Assembly (NCBI GenBank): GCA_003427395.1 | Contig: BFEA01000515.1 | Location: forward strand, 818,939 to 843,938 | Source of the DNA: Chara braunii | Taxonomy: Eukaryota; Streptophyta; Charophyceae; Charales; Characeae | Length of the DNA stretch: 25,000 nucleotides | Direction of reading: 5' to 3' | In this document: one piece after another, positions 18,732 to 25,000 of the stretch | Layout: every line of letters starts with the position of its first letter | Numbering within the stretch: position 1 is the first letter of the stretch | Program-made: the position numbers and the translations under genes | The notes under the pieces: model-generated | The model's input: the letters and a program-made list of their open reading frames with translations, nothing else | Databases searched by the model: none | What the model was told of the DNA's origin: nothing

Positions 18732-20215
18732 TCATAGAGAATTCACCTGGAACCGTTGCCTTGCAGCGTCGACATCCACCCTGGGAGGGAGAAAAAGATG
18801 GGGGGAGTTAAGGACACGGTAAACACGATCGATACATCCGTTCATTGTTGACCATGTATGTAACAACCCTAAGGATTTCTTCAGCAGTATTGTGTGGCTT
18901 AGTGCACAGCATGAGAACGGAAGCAACCTGGGGTAGGATAATATTCAGAGACTGCTCGATGGGTCTGTTAGAGTTAAATCTAACGTATCTTATCAGAGGG
19001 AAGTCCTGCAGCAAACGTTTGTCAAATTTTGTAGTGTAAAAACACCCAGTGGACTCAGAAGAGACTACAATTTCGACGTTCAGAAATTGTGTTTTCATGC
19101 CATAGATTTCACCTGAAGGGGCTACTTCAAAAACCTCTGTCTGGTTCTTAATCTCGATGAGGTGCTTGGGATACAGAGAAAATATCCCGGCTCCTCCCTA
19201 ATTAGACTGACAATTCAAGAATTTTAAGATAAGCAGGTTATTAAGCGAATGCAGATCATCAATATATCTAAACGTGTGCTTGAATAGTGGGAGGAGGAGG
19301 GTAGCCTTCTGGTCCACCAATCGCATAATCAGTTCATATTCATATTTAAAAAAATAAATTGTGCACCATACAGGGGAGCACGGGAGGCCCATGGGTATTC
19401 CCGACACCTGTTTCCAATAGGACCTGCCAAATGACATGAAACAATGGGAAAGCAACCAATCTGTTAGTACTAGGACATCCTTGCAAGAAAGCCAGAATGA
19501 GGTAGATGAGGATGAACTATCCGCCGCTCCCTTCTCAAACTTGCAAAAGAATGATCCGTCCCGTTGCAACTTACACTTCACAGAGCTTCCCTCTTTTTCT
19601 GGAGGGTGCCATCTTGAATGCCATCCTAACAAAGAATGAGACAGTTGCTGGGAGGCCATCCTTCGACGAATCCACGGGAATCGTCTCAAAGCACCTAGTG
19701 ATGTCAGCAGAGAAGACGGAGAACACTTCATTCGGGATGTTGTAACAGTAGTCTTGTACCGAGTCTATTGCCCACCAAATCGAAGTGTCCACCCCATAGA
19801 ACACCTTCAAACCATTAGTGATCTCCTTGCAGCGAGCCATGAGAAGGGGGCAGAGGCATTTCAACACCGCATCACACAGGCGGGCAACAGGGGTAAGGAA
19901 GGAGAACGAGGCATTAGTAAGCCACCGGAACGCCAACTTATGAGGTTTGTACAAGGCCATAAGATACGGGAACTTCCTTGGCCCAGTGGGTAGGGTGGGG
20001 AACAACACAGAAAGGGATGACGAAGCTTCATCCAAAATCTCATTTGCTGACAACGAGATCGGTACAAAATCCTTGTTGCTGAGTCGGTCGAAAGCTAGTT
20101 TCCTTATAAGGTGTATACACACGAACGCCGGGGTGTTAGCAGATTTGTCTATACCCGCAATGTACAGGCGTTTGGACAGGAAATCTGCCTCATGTCTGAC
20201 TGCATGGGTGTCCAT
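18732..20215 (-). pseudogene. Reverse transcriptase core, Penelope/telomerase type, decayed
   Basis: Reading right to left are DKSANTPAFVC and YKPHKLAFRWLTNASFSF (fingers), FSADITRCFETIPVD with the first catalytic Asp (motif A), GIPMGLPCSPVW (motif B region), FRYIDDLHSLNN with the catalytic Asp pair (motif C), and IYP-like and FLNVEI thumb-side sequence ending near 18808. RYIDD and GIPMG with the upstream DKS block match Penelope-like reverse transcriptases better than LINE (FADD) or LTR (YVDD) types. The gene is broken by a frame change near 19600, an in-frame TAG at 19198-19200 and a further frame change near 18850, so this copy cannot make a full protein although the catalytic aspartates are still encoded. 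The closest family is inferred from motifs only. Confidence 0.72.
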
Positions 20216-20853
20216 TAGCTCTGGACGTTCCTGGTGGGCCGTAGTTCCTTTGACACAAACTCAGAGGCCCTAGAAATCATCCCCTTAGTGATAAGCATCC
20301 TGTTACTCAAGAATCACACTACCGATCGCCATGCTTGAAAAACTCATGGAAGGCAGCATGGGGGTTATGAGGTCGTAAGGGAATGTGATTCAAACCTAGG
20401 GCGATAAACTCAGGCAATTTTGGAAGAGCAGAGATCCCGGGGTACAAGGAAAGGATGTGGGAGGAGGGTAAGGAGAAGGGTTGGGTCATATCACGCGTGC
20501 AGGGGTGGTGAAAGGGTAGAAATCGTGTAGTAGCACACGGACATGAGGGAACTCCATTCATCCAAATTGTAATCACAAAACACAGAAGTTGGTCTGTACA
20601 ACAAGTTTTCCAAAGAGCACAAATACGTCCAACCGATGACTACTAGAGAAAGCAAACCACTAGCTCCGTGAGGAAAGAAAAGATTCGTTGCTCGTTCAAG
20701 GATAGATCTGAAATGGACAGTGTCCATGATCTTGCTTGTGTACAGCACGTGCACAAAACACACCTTCTTGTCCTCTGGAAGCTTCTTCCACTTAACACGG
20801 CCAGAGGGGTCACGAGTCATGATCCCCTTCTCCTCCACTTCACTATTCTGCAC
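20216..20853 (-). pseudogene. N-terminal region of the same reverse transcriptase ORF, fragmented
   Basis: Two overlapping minus-strand frames carry sequence that belongs upstream of the RT core. PEFIALGLNHIPLRPHNP (frame ending at 20319) has the leucine-rich short block ending in GLNFIP-like residues that precedes the RT core in Penelope-like proteins. The frame at 20853-20491 includes LPEDKKVCFVHVLYTSK and SLENLLYRPTSVFC. At least two frame changes separate these from each other and from the core starting at 20215, which points to decay of this copy. Confidence 0.5.
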
Positions 20854-20993
20854 ACATCATAACATGCATACATCAACGAGTGATTAGGTTTTAAAGAGAG
20901 AGATCCTCGAGAGACCAAGGGCCCTCGGACTTCTCCTCAATGGTCTGCTGGACGCCGAGGCTAGCCCATCATCTTGGATAGTGATGGAAGAGG

Positions 20994-21529
20994 ATGCAGG
21001 GGTACTCAAATCCGCCCTTGGGGGCAGGTCCTCCGCTGACGTCTGGTTGTTATTCTATCCCGGGGGAACGTAGAACTCCAGAATGGACTGGCTGGGTCCT
21101 CCTTGCTTTCTTCGCCACCGACGTGGTCACCACCTCCTTCCTCTGTTTCTCGGCATTGCGTACATACCGGGCAGGAAGGATGAGTCTCGCCATGGTCTTG
21201 GGGAACTTGTGGAGCATAATCGCCGGGTCGTCCAGGATATTCTGCACAGTCCTGGATGGGTCCACGACAACGCTGTACGCCATCTTTACCATAATATCCC
21301 TCATATGTGAGAGCACCACCGAGGCGAGGATAGCGGCTCTCCAGGTAGTCTTAGCCTTAAGTCTAAGAGCCCTGGCACGGACCCTCAGAGAAGGGGCTTC
21401 AGGAAACAGGTAAAGCAGGTTGGAAAGGAGGTACCACAGTACATGATCAAACCAAGAAATGTTCTTACCACAATCTCTCTTTCCTTCGGCAACACACTGA
21501 CACTTCAGATATGGATGTCCTACATTCAA
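20994..21529 (-). pseudogene. Retroelement-internal ORF of unknown function
   Basis: An open frame of 159 codons (21529-21050) includes SWFDHVLWYLLSNLLYLF, ILDDPAIMLHKFPKTM and the basic KKARRTQPVHSG. I recognise no domain. It lies between the acidic upstream ORF and the reverse transcriptase on the same strand and may be part of one long element protein interrupted by mutations, or by introns. Confidence 0.4.
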
Positions 21530-21806
21530 AATTCATTTAAGTTTCGCCATAGCAGACTGCTGCTTCGGAGCCAAGAACCCATGAATCGCGAAAGCAAAAG
21601 CAGAGACACAGCACTTTGAACGGTCAAAATCACCAACTAAGGGAGTTTCATGTTGGCTGGAGTGAGCGAGTATTCACCCCTGATCAAATCCGTATTCTCA
21701 GTGAGCACTTTGTCACGCATTTCTTCATTTCCTCCTCGGTGAGTGACGCCAAGAATCTGTACGAGTCTGCGTGGATGGGAGCAAGGTAATTGAAGGTATA
21801 CAAGTC

Positions 21807-22691
21807 CTATAATTTGTCCTCGACGGTCCTAGACTGAGACTCTATCCATCTCGGTGGTGCGATGGGAAGGAGTGCATTCCGGACGTACTTGTTAACACTA
21901 GGTTTCTGGTTGGCTGCTACCACCTTCATCTTCTCCTTTCTACCTTCGGCAAGCATCCTCGCATAGTACGCCTTCTCGTCCGCCGTAAGAGGGAGTGCAT
22001 CATCATCCTCACCCCCCTCCTCCTCCTCCGACTCCCCTTCATCCTCTTCGAGGTCCGGATCCTTCCGAACCAAGCCAGCGTGGAAGTTAGACTCTGCGCC
22101 GAAGAGATCCACGAAAATCTTCTCCTTCATCGCTATGTTCGAATCAATGCATACCGACACCAATTCATCCTCTTCCACAATCTCTTTCGATTGAGTTACT
22201 AAATACTTGGTTAATTTGAGGAACACTGGCTTATCGTTGGAAGCAGACCATAGAAGATCCGACCACAAATCAAAGAAAAAAATCGTGATTAACGGAAGAG
22301 AAATACCAATCGAGTGCAACCGGACAAACTCCAAAATCTTGGGGGGTGTAAGACAGATGAGTGCTTCCGTAGGTCGAGCTGGTGCAGGAAATGCGCCCAA
22401 CCATCCCGATTCAGATAGTAGATCAAAGTACCACCCATTCTCCGAAAATGACGGAACCTGTTCACAAATAAGGCAATACGTGTAGTGAGGACGTTGGGTT
22501 CCATTCGCTGAGAACAGTAAAACGTCATTGAGGAGAGTTTTTAGCCTTTGAGGAACGCCTTTTCTTTTCAAGCAGCATTCATCAAGGACCCAAGCACAAA
22601 CTCTCGTAGATGTCAGAACGTGCGAAATGAACAATAACATGAAGACAGGGATTCTGACCCCATCAATAGCAAAAGAGAGACCGATTCTCAA
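21807..22691 (-). CDS. Retroelement-internal ORF with acidic segment, 5'-truncated, unknown function
   Basis: About 294 codons are open on the minus strand. The frame starts within the junction, using TTG or the upstream (CA)n, not an ATG; the first internal ATG is 17 codons in, so the 5' end appears missing. Visible features are a segment with WVLDECCLKRKG, a hydrophobic middle (LPLITIFFFDLWSDLLW), a strongly acidic run (DLEEDEGESEEEEGG) and a basic C-terminal part (EGRKEKMKVVAANQKPS). No catalytic motif is recognised. It is the longest uninterrupted frame in the element and lies upstream of the reverse transcriptase on the same strand. It may encode a nucleic-acid-binding or structural protein, which is a guess. 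Confidence 0.4.
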   Translation of the reverse strand: MRIGLSFAIDGVRIPVFMLLFISHVLTSTRVCAWVLDECCLKRKGVPQRLKTLLNDVLLFSANGTQRPHYTYCLICEQVPSFSENGWYFDLLSESGWLGAFPAPARPTEALICLTPPKILEFVRLHSIGISLPLITIFFFDLWSDLLWSASNDKPVFLKLTKYLVTQSKEIVEEDELVSVCIDSNIAMKEKIFVDLFGAESNFHAGLVRKDPDLEEDEGESEEEEGGEDDDALPLTADEKAYYARMLAEGRKEKMKVVAANQKPSVNKYVRNALLPIAPPRWIESQSRTVEDKL

Positions 22692-22692
22692 T

Positions 22693-25000
22693 GTGTGTGT
22701 GTTACCTTTTTATTGCGTGGCTCCTGCGACAAAGTCGCACAACATCACAAGGAGAGCTTATACCGTTTCCAAAAATGCAAAGTACAAAAGGCAGATAGCG
22801 AAAAAGCCAAAGGTCAACATTCGATCCTTAGATACGTTCATAGACTCAGGACGAATAGTTCACAAAGCATCATGCTACATACTCATGCCTAACACAACCA
22901 TAAATGGGAAGTAACCGTGTAGACTTGCATACGGATCTTTATCAAGGAGATCCAATCAGCGCATCACACAAACTCAAAAACCATGTCTCCGTGATAACAA
23001 TGAAAACATGAGGGACTCATAATACGAAGAGATGGAAGGAAACTCAATGCTCAGCCTGTCAAAACTCATAGTCGAACCGTTCTCGTACTTGCAAAAACAA
23101 CCCACAAACCTTTCACAGACAAATAGATGCGAAGGTGTTCATTACTCATCAGCACCATGTAAACATCCAACCCGTCGAAGCGTATACACGGCAGATCCAT
23201 ACATGTCCTCGTGCCAAAAAGATACTATGGTTACTCAGCATGCTACTCGACTCCTCATTGGGTATCTTTAAGCATGAGATGCACTTAGATCGAATTAATG
23301 ACCTGTAGGAGCCTGAGATACCAAACCTTCTCAAGCCGAGACACAGCAGGGGCCCGACCCATCACCCTGCGAAAGACACCCCATGTCCCCACACTACCCC
23401 GTACAATCCAACCCCCGTACACCCTCACCTACCCAACTCCGTAATGCACACAGATGCCCAACGTACCCCCCTCATCCGAACTCGCATTCCTTCATTGGTT
23501 CAAAGCAGATCCTACTATGACTAAAACTCATCACCCGTACCGCAGCTACGACAGTCATCAAAGGCATGGTCCGAGAAGAATCCATAACACGGATGAAGAC
23601 TTAACAACAAATACCATCCGCTGCCCAGTACCCATCCGATTAAGAACCTCGCCAAGGGAGGAGCAACGCAATCATGAAGAGGAAGATCCCGTGGAGCCAA
23701 AGCCACACAACCGTCGTAACCACACTAATGGTGCATGAAGCAGGGAGAGAAGAAAGAACCGCCGGGCAGCTACTGGTCTGTTGGGGGCATGCTGACCAGA
23801 TTGCAAAACGAAACATGCAAGTGGAAGTGGTAGAGAAGAGTGTGGAGATCAGGAGGTGGGCGCACATGAAACCGGATGGTGAAAGAGAATGACGCGATGG
23901 AACAGCCATGGTGCCCATTACGCGGATCGCTCCTGCCTTAAGGAAATGTTAAACCACCACTCCCTGTCCCTCCAGATCACTCCACATTGTTCAAACTCAA
24001 AGAATCGAAACCCTAATGCACTAAGGCGCCATAGGATAATCTTTACTAATAGCTCCGGGGATCGAACACTACGCTTTGCACCATCTGGTCTGCAAGAATG
24101 CAGTAGTCAGATTCCGGCATTCGGTGAGGCATCGTGACGATCGGAACGTCTGGTGGTCTAGAAACGACAAGAAGGCAAGGTACGCCAAAAAAGCCAATAC
24201 AAAGATAAACGTTATGTGAACCGCGTGCAAAAGCTCCATCTTGACAAATACCCACGATCTTGCCGCTTGAACTCCAATGGTGAAGCATATAAAAGAGCCT
24301 ACAACAGGTAATCAATAACAAATCACAACAAAAACCAACCGAGAGACAATTGAAGAAACATAACAAGGACACAAATAGCGGTGAGTATCCACACTGTATC
24401 ATTCCGTAGGGAAAAAGCATAAGTGGAGTAAAAAATAAGGTATGGGGACGAGAGAAAGGAGAGGAGAAATGATAAGTCCCAATTCAGTTAAACGGCTCCA
24501 GCATGCCGACGTATGATTAAGAGGGCGATGGAACACGCTCTTAAGTACTTTTCACCAACATTCATCACGTTGGATCTTCAGAGAACAAAACCTCCCACAT
24601 AACGTACTGAAAGGGACAGGAACCATCAGCGGGTATAACCCAGGTTCCAATAACCAGAGAAGGCATGGGAATCGTAAGCTCATTTAAAGGGGAGATATGG
24701 CACAGGGATGGGGGACGGGGGTGGGAGGTGGGACAACAAGGACGCTGAAAACTTTACTGCTCCAGGCGCCGTTCGGCGATGACCCCAGAGAACCACGATG
24801 CTACACAGTAAATCCCACACTTAATCCTGGTGACCGGGACTGCAGATCCCGTGGCGAGCGTCGTTACCGAGGCTTATGCTCGGCGATGGCGAGGGTACAG
24901 ACACATCCCCACACACTGGTATCGAGGGAACGACAGCAGGATGAGGTCCGTGCACAAATCAGGGAGGTCGGGTAAGTACCGACGACGAGCAATGTGCACG
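22693..25000 (-). repeat. Long direct repeat, right copy (3' end of an upstream element copy)
   Basis: It matches 15641-17970 at about 97% by eye and continues to the window edge, so it is longer than seen. Its left end has the same terminal features as the left copy on the minus strand: GCGAC-TTT-GTCGC hairpin, GGAGCCACGCAATAAAAA and a short (CA)n at 22691-22702. After these the sequence changes abruptly to the open frame of the neighbouring unit. The remainder of this upstream copy, including a reverse transcriptase, is expected to the right of the window. Confidence 0.93.

Larger units (their letters stand above)
15631..22692 (-). mobile_element. Penelope-like retroelement unit, 5'-truncated, head-to-tail with a second copy
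   Basis: Read on the minus strand this unit has ORF material (22691 to 20994), a decayed reverse transcriptase (about 20850 to 18730), a structured inverted-repeat block (18647-18546) and a (CA)n tract (18545-18497). A 2.3-kb or longer 3' segment (17970 to 15641) follows, ending in a GCGAC/GTCGC hairpin, AATAAA and (CA)n. That 3' segment recurs as a direct copy to the right, starting at 22695. Similarity of the copies ends precisely in the (TG/CA)n tract. To its left in copy 1 is unrelated TGAT repeat; in copy 2 it is the open frame at 22691, which has no ATG at its upstream end. This fits a 5'-truncated copy placed directly behind the 3' end of an upstream copy. Assignment to Penelope-like elements rests on reverse transcriptase motifs and layout. 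An LTR-type or other RT element remains possible. Confidence 0.6.

Noticed and set aside
15641-25000. Classical LTR retrotransposon
   Set aside because: No integrase, protease or gag motifs, no tRNA primer-binding site seen, RT motif is RYIDD rather than YVDD, and repeat ends are (CA)n rather than TG..CA. Not fully excluded because the right repeat is cut by the window edge.

Overview
This is nuclear DNA from a large, repeat-rich eukaryotic genome. The evidence is long microsatellites, short foldback and inverted-repeat elements, tRNA-like repeats, retroelement remnants, an intronless HSP70-type gene and very low coding density. No operons, ribosome binding sites or bacterial genes are visible. 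Overall character would fit a streptophyte alga such as Chara, but that is an impression; no marker in the window fixes the species. Two lone Ns inside microsatellites (8653, 13052) and a residual Nextera/Tn5 junction adapter (2284-2321) show it is a short-read, mate-pair draft assembly, so repeat lengths and copy numbers should be read with caution.

Layout. 1-2750: accessory DNA with a (CT)n tract, a 277-bp inverted-repeat (MITE-like) element, a cluster of ATCCGG motifs, the adapter artefact, a 107-bp tandem duplication carrying a tRNA-like box A/box B pair and a 34-bp tandem duplication. 2900-6130: a foldback element, then a degenerate tandem family of about 0.5-0.75 kb units, the later ones joined by tRNA-like (SINE-like) sequence. 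6325-6978: probable 3' end of a non-LTR retrotransposon with a poly(A) tail. 7000-10400: no recognisable gene; a small 11-bp minisatellite and a composite (TG)n(GA)n tract. 10451-12313: the only intact gene, a divergent cytosolic-type HSP70 of 620 residues. 12990-15600: composite microsatellites, (TTGA/TTGG)n tracts, a 30-bp duplication and (AT)n.

15631-25000: a retroelement region read on the minus strand. A decayed reverse transcriptase (about 20850 down to 18730) has the telomerase/Penelope-type motif pattern (GIPMG, RYIDD), with upstream ORFs reaching 22691. At least 2.3 kb of sequence just 3' of it (15641-17970) recurs as a direct copy at 22704-25000, the right copy running off the window edge. 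The best reading is two head-to-tail copies of a Penelope-like element, the downstream one 5'-truncated at its junction with the upstream copy's AATAAA plus (CA)n 3' end. That arrangement produces the pseudo-LTRs known for this class. A dense inverted-repeat block (18546-18647) lies just 3' of the reverse transcriptase.

Apart from HSP70 nothing here looks like a working cellular gene, and no multi-gene pathway is encoded. The most distinctive content is the tandem reverse-transcriptase element with its structured 3' region and the tRNA-like tandem family.
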